The notes beneath the pieces are model-generated. The model made no database searches. It had not been told where the DNA came from and saw only the letters and a list, made by a program, of their open reading frames with translations. A stretch of DNA of 24,744 nt. It comes from Clostridia bacterium. Lineage in GTDB: Bacteria; Bacillota; Clostridia; Christensenellales; CAG-1252. Location of the stretch: the NCBI GenBank assembly GCA_017615495.1, contig JAGAAA010000098.1:1-24744 (forward strand), read 5' to 3'. Below are positions 12,728 to 21,348 of the stretch, one piece after another (position 1 is the first letter of the stretch; every line of letters starts with the position of its first letter). The translations under genes and the position numbers were made by a program.

Positions 12728-15331
12728 TTACTCAGTACGCAACGCAATGACGGGGTCCTTCTTCGCGGCGATCTTGGAGGGAATAAACCCTGCCACGAAG
12801 GAAAGGAGCATACTGATCGCAACGAGGACGATGGCGCCAAGCCACGGCAAAACCGCCATGCCCGCGATCCCCGTAAGCGAACGAATGATCAAACTGATGG
12901 GTATGTTGAGCAGCACCGTTACCACGATGCCGAACACACCCGACATAAAGCCGATGCTCAAAGTTTCGGCGTTGAACAAGCGCGAAATATCCCGTTTGCT
13001 TGCGCCGATGGAGCGCAAAACGCCGATCTCCTTGGTGCGTTCCAAAACCGAAATGTAGGTAATGATGCCTATCATGATGGAAGAGACCACCAACGAAATG
13101 GAAACAAAGGCGATCAAAACGTACGAGATCACGTTGATGATGGAATTGACCGAGGACATCAAGGCACCCACCGAATCGTTGTAGCGTATCACCTTATCCG
13201 GGTCGGTTTCTCTGACGGAATCGTTGTACTCGTCGATCAAAGCGATCAAGCGTTCCTTCTCCGCAAAGCCCTTCACGAAGAACTTGATGCCCGAAGGTTC
13301 GTCGATGTTTGCAAGACCCAAAGCCGCCATAAGAGCGTTGTAATCCGCTTCGCTTTCAAAGTCCTTCCCCGTAATGAGGTTTTTGTCGTGGGATGCCTTT
13401 TGTTCGTTTACGATGGCAAGCGAATTGGTCTTTTCAACGATGTGCTTGGTGAGGTCTTCGGTATAACCGATAACGCCTTGCATGCTGCCCGTCGAGACGC
13501 CCTCTTTGGGACGAATGATGCCGGAGATCCTGATGGTGATGGCATTTGCTACGACTTCGCGATTGAAGCGGTTGCCGGAAGAAAACGGCACCCATTCGTC
13601 GTCGACGTTCTTTTCATACTTTTCCGCCGCAAGGACGATCTTGTATTCCTTGCCGATAAACTCGTCAAAGTCATAACTCACGGGGGTGGCTTTGCTGTTG
13701 GTCAAAATATCCTCAAGGGACATGTACCCGATCGCCCACAACAGGTAGTCGTAAATGCGGTTGTATTTATCCACGCTCAAAACGACGTCGAAGACCTCGT
13801 TGTCCGATTCCTCGTACTTTTTAGGCCACGAACCGGCGATCACGTCGTACTGTTGGTCCAAGTACTTTTGATTGGTGACAAGTTCTTCCCAAATCGCCAA
13901 GGAATCCATCGTACTTTCCAAACTGTTGAAATCCGCCGGGAAATTTTCCTTCGTGAAGGGGTAAAGGGATCGCGCCGTGATCATCCCGCCCGTTTCTTTG
14001 TAACTGTAAATGCTGAATTGCGTGTTGTAAATGTATGAAACGGAATTGGTGACCTTTTCAAGCGTGGTCTTCTTTTCTGTCGTTAACCAGGTGTTGAAAG
14101 ATTTCAAATCGTTGTGATAAGCGTTCTCGTTGATCTTCTTAAGCAAGCTGGAAGCAAGAGGATTGGAATAAACCGACGCTTCGTCGGGGTACGCTCCTTC
14201 TTTGTCGGTCATCGAAGGAGCAAAGAGTTCCATCAGATCTTCCAGCCCGATGTTGGAGCCCTCTTCCCTGATGACGATCGGATAGCCGGAAAGGGTATCG
14301 GACTCCATCTTCGCAATATAATTGCGGAAGCCGTTGGACAACGAAAGGATCAGCGCGATGCCGATGATGCCGATGCTGCCGGCAAACGCCGTCAAAAAGG
14401 TCCTGCCTTTTTTGGTAAACAAGTTGCGGATGGAAAGCGCAAAGGCGGTAAACAAGGACATGCTCGGTTTTTTCTTGGAGCGGGAAACTTCCTTCTTCAC
14501 CTTGGCTGCCTCACCTTGGTTGACCTTAAGTTCTTCCGCCGCCTCGTCCGGCGCTGCCTCTTCTTGTTGCGCATCTTCCGTAATGGGCGCGGGCTCTTCT
14601 ATGGTTTCCTCTTCGGAGGTCTCATCCACGGGGGGCTCCGCAAGCTCCTCCTCCGTCAAAGGCATGCTGTCCGAAACGATCTCACCGTCCTTCAAGCGGA
14701 CGATCCTGGTGCTGTAACGCTCGGCAAGTTCGGGATTATGGGTAACCATAATGACCAGCTTATCTTTGGAAACTTCCTTCAAAAGTTCCATAACTTGCAC
14801 GCTGGTCTCAGTATCCAACGCGCCGGTGGGTTCATCCGCGAGGATGATCTCGGGATCGTTTACAAGAGCGCGCGCGATCGCCACGCGCTGCATCTGCCCA
14901 CCGGAAAGTTGATTGGGCAATTTGTGAAGTTGGTCGGCAAGACCCACCTTAAGAAGGGCTTCTTGCGCAAGCATGCGACGGTCCGCCCTCTTCACGCCGG
15001 AAAGCGTGAGAGCGAGCTCCACGTTGCCGAGAACGGTTTGGTGCGGGATCAAGTTATACGATTGAAAGACGAAGCCGATGGAGTGATTGCGGTAATTATC
15101 CCAATCGCGGTCTTTATACTCTTTGGTCGAAACGCCGTCGATCATCAGGTCGCCGCTGGTATAGTGATCAAGCCCGCCGACGATATTGAGCAAGGTGGTT
15201 TTGCCGCAGCCGGAATGGCCGAGGATCGAAACGAACTCGCTCTTGCGGAAAGAGATACTGACGCCCTTTAACGCATGGACTTCAGCATCGCCGGAAGAAT
15301 ATACCTTTGTGATATCGATCAGTCGAAGCAT
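12728..15331 (-). CDS. ABC exporter: ATPase fused to FtsX/MacB-type permease
   Basis: An 867-residue fusion. Residues 1-225 are a LolD/MacB-type ATPase: Walker A GHSGCGKTT (38-46), Q90, signature LSGGQ (142-146), Walker B ILADEP (163-168) and the H-loop His198. An acidic Glu/Ala/Pro linker (about 227-285) leads to a first transmembrane helix (about 311-332), an external domain of roughly 400 residues, and three C-terminal helices of the FtsX domain (about 732-855) with the conserved LERTKEIGVLRSIGASK coupling segment. Such proteins work as mechanotransmitters or exporters of peptides, lipids or lipoproteins. AAGGAGGGG precedes the ATG at 15331; an ATG six codons upstream would overlap it. It heads the operon with rdgB. 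The substrate cannot be told, but the fused order (ATPase first) is the MacB arrangement. Confidence 0.93.
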   Translation of the reverse strand: MLRLIDITKVYSSGDAEVHALKGVSISFRKSEFVSILGHSGCGKTTLLNIVGGLDHYTSGDLMIDGVSTKEYKDRDWDNYRNHSIGFVFQSYNLIPHQTVLGNVELALTLSGVKRADRRMLAQEALLKVGLADQLHKLPNQLSGGQMQRVAIARALVNDPEIILADEPTGALDTETSVQVMELLKEVSKDKLVIMVTHNPELAERYSTRIVRLKDGEIVSDSMPLTEEELAEPPVDETSEEETIEEPAPITEDAQQEEAAPDEAAEELKVNQGEAAKVKKEVSRSKKKPSMSLFTAFALSIRNLFTKKGRTFLTAFAGSIGIIGIALILSLSNGFRNYIAKMESDTLSGYPIVIREEGSNIGLEDLMELFAPSMTDKEGAYPDEASVYSNPLASSLLKKINENAYHNDLKSFNTWLTTEKKTTLEKVTNSVSYIYNTQFSIYSYKETGGMITARSLYPFTKENFPADFNSLESTMDSLAIWEELVTNQKYLDQQYDVIAGSWPKKYEESDNEVFDVVLSVDKYNRIYDYLLWAIGYMSLEDILTNSKATPVSYDFDEFIGKEYKIVLAAEKYEKNVDDEWVPFSSGNRFNREVVANAITIRISGIIRPKEGVSTGSMQGVIGYTEDLTKHIVEKTNSLAIVNEQKASHDKNLITGKDFESEADYNALMAALGLANIDEPSGIKFFVKGFAEKERLIALIDEYNDSVRETDPDKVIRYNDSVGALMSSVNSIINVISYVLIAFVSISLVVSSIMIGIITYISVLERTKEIGVLRSIGASKRDISRLFNAETLSIGFMSGVFGIVVTVLLNIPISLIIRSLTGIAGMAVLPWLGAIVLVAISMLLSFVAGFIPSKIAAKKDPVIALRTE

Positions 15332-15363
15332 ATCGCCCCTCCTTCGCATAATTTAACGATTTT

Positions 15364-15393
15364 AATATAGCAATATTAAAAAGCAATTGTCAA
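15364..15393 (-). promoter_or_regulatory. Promoter of the ABC-rdgB-phosphoesterase operon
   Basis: TTGACA (15388-15393), an 18-base spacer and TATATT (15364-15369) on the minus strand, start near 15357. A perfect 7-bp inverted repeat TTAATAT/ATATTAA (15362-15368, 15373-15379, 4-base centre) covers the -10 box and may be an operator or just AT-rich sequence. Confidence 0.6.
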
Positions 15394-15455
15394 AACATTT
15401 TGGAACAAAAACCGCAAAATTAACAAAACTACATTATAATCGCTTGCGGTAAATA

Positions 15456-15486
15456 TAAAAAAACGACCGAACCTCGGTCGCTTTTT
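15456..15486 (-). terminator. Intrinsic terminator of the DUF512-der-aminotransferase operon
   Basis: CGACCGA/TCGGTCG (15474-15480 with 15464-15470) form a 7-bp stem with a 3-base loop, followed by seven U on the minus strand. A T run on the other side makes it work in both directions in form. It starts 2 bases after the aminotransferase stop. Confidence 0.88.
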
Positions 15487-15488
15487 TA

Positions 15489-16769
15489 TCAGTTTGCTTT
15501 TTCCAAAAGTTTTTCGATCGTAACGATCTTGACCACCGTAACGAGCACGTCCGTGGCCTTTTTGAGGTCCTCAACGGAAGGATACGTGGGGGCGATGCGG
15601 AGGTAGGAATCCGAATCGTCAAAGTGCAACGGATGCGAGGCGCCCGCCGGCGTGATGGTAAGCCCCGCCTTTTTGCAAAGCGTCCAAATCTCCTTTGCCG
15701 TGCCGTTCATACACTTCAAGCAGATGAAGTAGCCGCCCTTGGGGGTGTTCCACGTGACCGTTTCGCTGTCGCCAAACGCCTTGTCGAAAGCGTCCAAAAC
15801 GATGTCGAACTTGGGACGAATGAGCGCCGCTTGTTCACGCATGATGCTCTTAACGTGCTCGGCGGATTCCAAGTAAAGGAAGTGGGCGTATTGCCAAACC
15901 TTGTTGAAGCCGATGGTCTTCCACCCCATCTTCTCTTTGATGGACGCCATATTCTTGGGGGACGCCGCGATCATCGCAACGCCGCTGCCCGCGAGGGTGA
16001 TCTTGGAGGTGGAGGAGAACATATAAATACGGTCCTCGGTGCCAAACTCTTTGGCGATGCGGAAGATGTTGGCAAGTTTGGGCGCGTCCTCGGTGAGAAC
16101 GTGCACGAAATAAGAATTGTCGTAATAGATCCTAAAATCCGCGGCGGCGGTCTTCATCGTCGCAAGGCGACGCACCACCTCTTCGGAATAAACGATGCCG
16201 CCCGGGTTGGAGAAGCGCGGCACGCACCAAATGCCCTTGATGAAGGGGTCGGAAGCCACCAAGCTTTCCACCACGTTCATATCGGGGCCGTCCTCGTTCA
16301 TCGGCACGGAGATCATTTCGATACCGAGCTTTTCGCAAATGTTGAAATGCCTGTCGTAACCGGGCACGGGGCAAATAAACTTAACTTTGCCGGAGAGGCG
16401 CACCCACGGCGTCGAGCCGAGCACGCCGGTAAGCATGGCGTCGGAGATCATGTCGTACATCAAATTGAGCGAGCTGTTGCCGCCGACGAAGACGTATTCC
16501 TCGGGGATCTCAAACAATTCGGCAAACAACTTTTTCATCTCTGGGATGCCGTCCAAAAGGCCGTAGTTTCTGTAATCCGGACCCTTGGGAAACTTGGTAT
16601 CTTTGTTCAAAACGGAGAAAAGAGGCGCGGCAAGATCCAACTGTTCGGACGACGGCTTACCTCTGGACATATCCAAGGAAAGCTTTTCCTTCAAATAGGA
16701 ATTGTACCTTTTCTTCTCCGAAGAAAGGTTGCTTTTGAGTTCTTCTTTCGTCAGTGATTCGTATTTCAT
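15489..16769 (-). CDS. Class Ic aspartate aminotransferase-like PLP enzyme
   Basis: A 426-residue fold-type I aminotransferase of the Asp_aminotransf (PF12897) group, to which the corynebacterial class Ic aspartate aminotransferase belongs; it should exchange amino groups between aspartate/glutamate and their keto acids. The PLP lysine is Lys256 in FSSTSKITLAGSG (251-263). Other cofactor contacts are GGNSSLNLMYD (96-106), PVPGYDRHF (134-142), RFSNPGG (185-191) and YYDNSY (215-220); a C-terminal Arg in YLRIAP matches the substrate carboxylate binder. GGAGG precedes the ATG at 16769. It is third in the operon, 12 bases after der. Its product oxaloacetate could feed the sodium-pumping decarboxylase at 2490-5816, which is inference. 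Confidence 0.9.
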   Translation of the reverse strand: MKYESLTKEELKSNLSSEKKRYNSYLKEKLSLDMSRGKPSSEQLDLAAPLFSVLNKDTKFPKGPDYRNYGLLDGIPEMKKLFAELFEIPEEYVFVGGNSSLNLMYDMISDAMLTGVLGSTPWVRLSGKVKFICPVPGYDRHFNICEKLGIEMISVPMNEDGPDMNVVESLVASDPFIKGIWCVPRFSNPGGIVYSEEVVRRLATMKTAAADFRIYYDNSYFVHVLTEDAPKLANIFRIAKEFGTEDRIYMFSSTSKITLAGSGVAMIAASPKNMASIKEKMGWKTIGFNKVWQYAHFLYLESAEHVKSIMREQAALIRPKFDIVLDAFDKAFGDSETVTWNTPKGGYFICLKCMNGTAKEIWTLCKKAGLTITPAGASHPLHFDDSDSYLRIAPTYPSVEDLKKATDVLVTVVKIVTIEKLLEKAN

Positions 16770-16781
16770 AAGAACCTCCGA

Positions 16782-18107
16782 TTAGACATTATAATCGTTT
16801 TCTTCCGTCTTGTCACGCACAATTATGCGAATGGGCGTTCCGGAAAAATCAAAAGACTCTCTGATGCCGTTTTCCAAATAACGCAAATAGGAAAAATGCA
16901 TCAAAGAAGAATCGTTGGTGAAAACGACGAAGGACGGCGGACAAACGCTTGCCTGCGTGGCAAAAAATATCTTGAGCCTGCGGCCGTTCTTCGTAGGTGG
17001 CTCGTTCATCGCAACGAGGTTCATCACGACGTCGTTGACGATGCCGGTTGTGATACGGCGCTTTGCGTTCTCCCCCACTCTCTTGGCTTCGTCGAGAAGT
17101 TTATCCACTCTTTTGCCGGTCAGCGCGGAAACGTATGCGGGGACGAAATAATCCATAAACTTCAATTTTTCTTTGAGGTCTTTGTTGAACTTTTCCACCG
17201 TGTGGGTATCCTTTTCTATCTTATCCCACTTGTTCATTACCACGATGCTGGCTTTGCCTTCTTCGTGCACCTTGCCGGCGATCCTGACGTCCTGTTCGGT
17301 GAGCCCTTCCTCGGCGTCCACGACGATCAAAACCACGTCCGCCCTTTTGATGGCGCTGAAAGCGCGAAGAACGCTGTAGTATTCCACGTCCTCTTCCACG
17401 CTGCGCTTGCGGCGGATGCCCGCGGTGTCGATCAAGGTAAACTTTTCGCCGTTGTGCTCGAAGGGGGAGTCGATGGCGTCGCGCGTCGTGCCCGCCACGT
17501 CGCTGACGATGGTCCTTTTGGTGCCCAGGATCTTGTTGACGAGGGAGCTTTTGCCCGCATTCGGCTTGCCGACGACGGCGATCTTGATGGACTCGTCTTC
17601 GCCCTCTTCTTCCACCTTTTTGAGGTGCTTGCAGGCCTCTTCCAAAATGTCGCCGATGCCGATGTTGTGTTCCGCCGAAAGCACGTACGGATCACCCAGC
17701 CCCAACTCGTAAAACTCGTACGCGGTTTCAAAGGGGTTGTCCAATTTGTTTACGGCAAGCACGACGGGCTTGTGACATTGACGGAGCATTTCCGCAATTT
17801 CAAAATCATCGGGAAGCAAACCGCCCTTTCCGTCCACGACGAAAATGATGCAATCGGCGATCTCGATGGCAGTTTCCGCCTGGGTGCGGATGTGCTTCCA
17901 CATCATATCTTCGCTTTTATATTCGATGCCGCCGGTATCGATGACCGTAAAGTTGTAGCCGCACCAAGAAGCATCGGCATAGATACGGTCGCGCGTTACG
18001 CCCGGCGTATTGTGGGAGATGCTGATCCTCTTTCCCACGATCTTGTTAAATAGCGTGGACTTTCCTACGTTGGGTCTGCCCACGATCGCCAATAAAGGTT
18101 TGCTCAT
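16782..18107 (-). CDS. der: Ribosome biogenesis GTPase Der (EngA)
   Basis: A 441-residue double GTPase needed for maturation of the large ribosomal subunit. First G domain: GRPNVGKS (10-17), the Thr of GVTRDR, DTGG (57-60), NKLD (120-123). Second G domain: GKPNAGKSS (180-188), DTAG (227-230), NKWD (292-295). A C-terminal KH-like domain (about 350-441) completes the normal family architecture and length. The ATG overlaps the DUF512 gene stop as ATGA and has only a weak ribosome binding site (GGTG), so coupled translation is likely. DUF512 followed by der is a conserved gene order in Clostridia. Confidence 0.98.
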   Translation of the reverse strand: MSKPLLAIVGRPNVGKSTLFNKIVGKRISISHNTPGVTRDRIYADASWCGYNFTVIDTGGIEYKSEDMMWKHIRTQAETAIEIADCIIFVVDGKGGLLPDDFEIAEMLRQCHKPVVLAVNKLDNPFETAYEFYELGLGDPYVLSAEHNIGIGDILEEACKHLKKVEEEGEDESIKIAVVGKPNAGKSSLVNKILGTKRTIVSDVAGTTRDAIDSPFEHNGEKFTLIDTAGIRRKRSVEEDVEYYSVLRAFSAIKRADVVLIVVDAEEGLTEQDVRIAGKVHEEGKASIVVMNKWDKIEKDTHTVEKFNKDLKEKLKFMDYFVPAYVSALTGKRVDKLLDEAKRVGENAKRRITTGIVNDVVMNLVAMNEPPTKNGRRLKIFFATQASVCPPSFVVFTNDSSLMHFSYLRYLENGIRESFDFSGTPIRIIVRDKTEENDYNV

Positions 18108-19402
18108 TGTTCACCGCCTAATATTCTTATAAATCCGTCGCCGCCCTCCGCAACGTGAGCGCGAACGCCAAGCGTTTTTTCCAACTGACAAAGGGTAACT
18201 TCGTCCAGGAAAACGCCGCTGAACTCACGGAGCATCGTGCGAGGGATGATGATATCCTTTTTAAGTTTGCCGCGATACTGCTTGATGATATCGCCGCCCG
18301 TGACCAAACCGGAGACCGTCACGCTCTCACCGAAGAAGTCGTTACGCACGGGGCAAACGTCGATTTTTACGTCGTACTTCGCTTCAAGCTCCCTGCAATA
18401 CTTTTCAAGCAAGGGTGCGAAGGACATCCCCGTGATCGCGCTGAATTCCCCTTTGGGGACGTAGCCTTCTTTTAAGGCGTACTCGGCGCAATCGAAAAAG
18501 TCCGCGACCAAACCGACCCCGTTTTCGATCTGCTCAAATTCCCCGTACGATTCGTAGGGCGGCAATTCCACCCCGCCGATCAAGTACATTTCATCCGAGC
18601 AAAAGGCAAACGGCTCGCCGTTTTTCTTTTTCATCTCGTCGTTGAACGCTTCCACCATCTTGATGGTGCGACGAGCGTTTTCGGGCGAAATGGGCTTCAG
18701 TTCCGTCAGCCCCTTCCGGTGTTTTGTAAGACCCACGGGCACGACGGCGACCGTCTTTACGGCGGGATACAACTTGGCAAGTTCGGTGATGGTCAAACGC
18801 AGTTCTTCCCCGTCGTTGATGCCTTCCATCATGACCACTTGCGTGTGCATCGTAATGTTTGCCGCCGCAAGTTCTTTCAGCATCTTAAACAGATCCCCGC
18901 TTTTGGGGTTTTTGCATATCTTCCTTTTCAGCTCGGGCGTAAAGCAATGCACCGAAATGTAAAGGGGCGATAAGGAAAGCCTTTTGATGCGGTCGAGGTC
19001 TTCTTCCGTCAGGTTGGACAAGGTGACGTAACTACCCATCGCAAAACTCATGCGATAGTCGTCGTCCTTGACGTAGAGGGTCTTGCGCATCCCCTTGGGC
19101 AACTGACGCACGAAGCAGAACATGCAGTCGTTTTTGCAAGGGATGATGTAGTCGGATTGGCTCATCTCGATACCGAGGGGCTCGTCCGCGTCCTTGTCGA
19201 TCTCAAAGGACAACTTCTCCCCGTTGCGGCAAACCGTGAGGGATACGTGCTCGTCCACTTCGTAAAAGGCAAGATCGGCGTCGTCGACAAAGGGATACCC
19301 GGCGATGGAGAGGATCTCATCTCCCGGCAAAATACCCGCCTTTTTTGCGATGCTTCCCCGCAAAACCTTTTTTACGATGCGCGCCTGCTTATCCATAACC
19401 AT
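18104..19402 (-). CDS. DUF512 protein with PDZ domain and CxxxCxxC iron-sulfur motif
   Basis: About 432 residues. The N-terminal 65 residues form a PDZ-like domain (VLRGSIAKKAGILPGDEILSI typical of it). Then comes a radical-SAM-like motif with Cys89, Cys93 and Cys96 (PCKNDCMFCF), a barrel region and the C-terminal DUF512 domain, including VTGGD and the FLDEVTL motif. The family (TIGR03279-like) is widespread and lies next to der; its reaction is not established. Two candidate ATGs (19402 and 19396) are close; neither has any Shine-Dalgarno sequence, and the -10 box lies right before them, so the mRNA may be leaderless. First gene of the operon, overlapping der by 4 bases. Confidence 0.92.
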   Translation of the reverse strand: MVMDKQARIVKKVLRGSIAKKAGILPGDEILSIAGYPFVDDADLAFYEVDEHVSLTVCRNGEKLSFEIDKDADEPLGIEMSQSDYIIPCKNDCMFCFVRQLPKGMRKTLYVKDDDYRMSFAMGSYVTLSNLTEEDLDRIKRLSLSPLYISVHCFTPELKRKICKNPKSGDLFKMLKELAAANITMHTQVVMMEGINDGEELRLTITELAKLYPAVKTVAVVPVGLTKHRKGLTELKPISPENARRTIKMVEAFNDEMKKKNGEPFAFCSDEMYLIGGVELPPYESYGEFEQIENGVGLVADFFDCAEYALKEGYVPKGEFSAITGMSFAPLLEKYCRELEAKYDVKIDVCPVRNDFFGESVTVSGLVTGGDIIKQYRGKLKKDIIIPRTMLREFSGVFLDEVTLCQLEKTLGVRAHVAEGGDGFIRILGGEQ

Positions 19403-19403
19403 A

Positions 19404-19432
19404 AAGATAGTATAAAAATTTTTAAAAGTCAA
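19404..19432 (-). promoter_or_regulatory. Promoter with start at or next to the DUF512 initiation codon
   Basis: TTGACT (19427-19432), 17 bases, TATCTT (19404-19409) gives a start at about 19397, one base before the ATG at 19396. An overlapping better -10 box, TATACT (19409-19414), would start exactly on the A of the ATG at 19402 but has a poor -35. Both leave no room for a ribosome binding site. Confidence 0.45.
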
Positions 19433-19497
19433 TTAAATCGACGGGCATTCCGTCAAACAAAAAGAATGAAACGCCCTAAGTTGCACACCCTACTCGT

Positions 19498-20145
19498 ATG
19501 TATTTGGGAGAATTATCGCTTTTGGTGGTCGCGGCGATCGTGATGACGGGGCTGGCAAAGGGCGTCACGGCACGATTGCGCTTAAACGACTTTGCGGCAA
19601 GCTTTTTGATCTTCGTCATCGTCTTGCTGAACGTGCGCGGCGGCGTAAAACTCGGCGCGTTCTCTCTTTCGCTCGGCGGGGTTTTGTCCGTCGTAGCAAG
19701 TATATATATGCTTTTGCGGCGCAGCGAAGAAGCAAAAGACGTCCTTTTTGCCGTGATCGCCATGCTTTGCAACGCCGGCATCGTTTTTGCTTATTCTCTG
19801 CACTTTTTACAAAGCGTTCCCCTCGACCCGAAGCTTTTGTCCGCTGCTCTTTCCCTCCTTGCGGGGGTGTGGTGCGCTTTTTCCGCAAAACGGACCTTTG
19901 CAGCTTGCCTTTTTGCCGCCGTGACGGGCGGATTTATCGGAACGACCGTATATTTGATTTTCTTCCGAATGAGCGGAAATATAGGAGGAAGTTACTCTTT
20001 TTCAACGATGTGGCTGACGGCGGTTTTCGGCCTCACGATACAGTACCTTACCACCCTGATGATGCGCGCGGTAAAAAGCCCGCGTGCAAACGCGTACTTT
20101 GAAGCGGGAGAATTGATGGAAGAAAAGAAAGAGAAGAAAAACTGA
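19498..20145 (+). CDS. DUF1614-like membrane protein
   Basis: A 215-residue protein with six or seven hydrophobic helices (about 4-22, 32-48, 55-72, 81-104, 114-130, 135-157, 168-189) and a charged tail rich in Lys and Glu (EEKKEKKN). The pattern RLRLNDFAASFLIF followed by a Gly-rich helix resembles DUF1614 membrane proteins of Clostridia, whose function is unknown; the match is from memory of the pattern and only moderate. No clear Shine-Dalgarno sequence precedes the ATG at 19498, and an in-frame stop at 19477-19479 prevents extension, so start choice is uncertain (TTG or GTG at 19522-19525 are alternatives). It is divergent from DUF512 and convergent with the glycosyltransferase gene, with stop codons touching. 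Confidence 0.72.
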   Translation: MYLGELSLLVVAAIVMTGLAKGVTARLRLNDFAASFLIFVIVLLNVRGGVKLGAFSLSLGGVLSVVASIYMLLRRSEEAKDVLFAVIAMLCNAGIVFAYSLHFLQSVPLDPKLLSAALSLLAGVWCAFSAKRTFAACLFAAVTGGFIGTTVYLIFFRMSGNIGGSYSFSTMWLTAVFGLTIQYLTTLMMRAVKSPRANAYFEAGELMEEKKEKKN

Positions 20146-20153
20146 TCACTCAG
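20137..20153 (-). terminator. Weak terminator lying on the two convergent stop codons
   Basis: On the minus strand CTGA-GTGA-TCAG (20142-20153) forms a 4-bp stem with a GTGA tetraloop of the GNRA type, followed by TTTTTCTTCTCTTTC. It is short, but it is the only terminator-like structure for the RNase J operon and overlaps both stop codons. Confidence 0.35.
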
Positions 20154-21348
20154 CAGCCGCGTCAACGTCGGCGGGCGCGTCGATCATAAGCATATCGTAC
20201 ATCAAGCGTTCGGGAGCGAGAGAGCGTTCCTTCAAATAATACCCCTGTTCCCTTTCGATCATCTCGTTACGACGATCGGTATCGATCAAAAGTTCCTCAA
20301 CGGCGGCGTAGGTCTCCTGCGGCGTTTTTGCCGGCGTGACGAGCGCCCCGCTGACCAAATAGCGGTAAACGTCGTGCTCCAAAACCGTGATGCCGTCCAA
20401 CAAGACCACGGGGATCTTGTTGACGAAGGCGGAGAAAACGAAATGCGTTTCGGGGAGAGTCACGATCACGTCCGCCGCCGCAAAGATCAAGGAATATTCC
20501 AATTCCTCTTTGAACAAAACTTCGATGTCGTGCTCCTCCGCGAGTTTTTTATAATACCGTTTGATGGAATGATTGTCGTAAGTTAAGATCAACAGAGCGT
20601 ATTTTCCGCTGACGGACAAAAGTTCTTTTACTTTGTCCTTGATGGTTGCGGTGCAATATTCTCCGCCGTTGACCACGATCAAGGGGAGGTCACCCGTCAA
20701 CCCCAAAAGCTTCCTCGCTTCCAAGCGGGAATGGGTGGGACGTTGGTCCTCCGAGAAAGGCATGCCCGAGATCAAAATGCGGTCGCGGTCCACGCCGTAA
20801 CGCATCAAACCGTCCTTTAAAACTTCGTTTTCCACCAAGTACAAATCGACGTCGGGACGGACATACTCGCCGGACAAGGCAAAATCAGATATCACGGCGA
20901 CGACCTTTACGTTGCTACCCGTGATCTTTTTTGCCAAAAGAGTCATCTTCAAAGAATAACGGTTGGTTGCCACCACCACGACGGGACGGAACCTGTTGAG
21001 AATGTTTACCATTCTGCCGACGCCCGCGGTATTGCGCTCGGAGAAGCCGGACTTGCGTTCCTTCCCCAAGGCGAGGTTTTCCCTATCTTCCTTGATGCGG
21101 GTCGTTTCCTTTTTATCCTTGAATTTGCTAAACCAACTTACGAAAAACCGCGCGTTTTTAGCGTAAAAACGCGAAGACTTCACCCTCCAAAAACGATGGA
21201 TCGGATTGGTGTAGCCGATGTCGTCCACCGTGATGACGTCACATTCCGGGAAGGCGGACCCGATCGCGCTTTCAAGCGCGTCGCAAATAAGCGTACCCTG
21301 TTGCTTATCGTAAAGTATTACAAGATGTTTGTTCCAACGAATGCTCAC
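20146..21348 (-). CDS. Divergent GT28/MGDG-synthase-like glycosyltransferase
   Basis: A 400-residue protein with two Rossmann-like halves. The N-terminal half follows the MGDG-synthase/UgtP layout: VILYDKQQG start, a basic interfacial segment (50-80), RPVVVVATNRYS (121-132), AVISDFALSGEYVRPDVDLYLV (151-172) and RILISGMPFSE (190-200). The C-terminal half has IVVNGGEYCTA (224-234) and IPVVLLDG (312-319). The usual donor-site K-P-G-G-x-T segment is replaced by TLPETHFVFSAF (297-308), and the N-terminal GHG-type loop is absent. It may glycosylate a membrane lipid or another acceptor; activity is not certain. The start is GTG at 21348, overlapping the U32 gene stop as GTGA with AAGGAG upstream. 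Third gene of the RNase J operon. Confidence 0.7.
   Translation of the reverse strand: MSIRWNKHLVILYDKQQGTLICDALESAIGSAFPECDVITVDDIGYTNPIHRFWRVKSSRFYAKNARFFVSWFSKFKDKKETTRIKEDRENLALGKERKSGFSERNTAGVGRMVNILNRFRPVVVVATNRYSLKMTLLAKKITGSNVKVVAVISDFALSGEYVRPDVDLYLVENEVLKDGLMRYGVDRDRILISGMPFSEDQRPTHSRLEARKLLGLTGDLPLIVVNGGEYCTATIKDKVKELLSVSGKYALLILTYDNHSIKRYYKKLAEEHDIEVLFKEELEYSLIFAAADVIVTLPETHFVFSAFVNKIPVVLLDGITVLEHDVYRYLVSGALVTPAKTPQETYAAVEELLIDTDRRNEMIEREQGYYLKERSLAPERLMYDMLMIDAPADVDAAAE

Noticed and set aside
12677..14038. Plus-strand open frame (453 codons) opposite the ABC exporter and rdgB
   Set aside because: Antisense shadow with no start signal; it crosses gene borders of two recognised minus-strand genes.
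15331..15349. Earlier ATG for the ABC exporter at 15349
   Set aside because: It would place the start inside the strong AAGGAGGGG ribosome binding site that serves the ATG at 15331.
16896..18053. Plus-strand open frame (385 codons) opposite der
   Set aside because: Der is unmistakable on the minus strand; the opposite frame is a codon-bias artefact. The same holds for 15624-16757 and 23279-24370.
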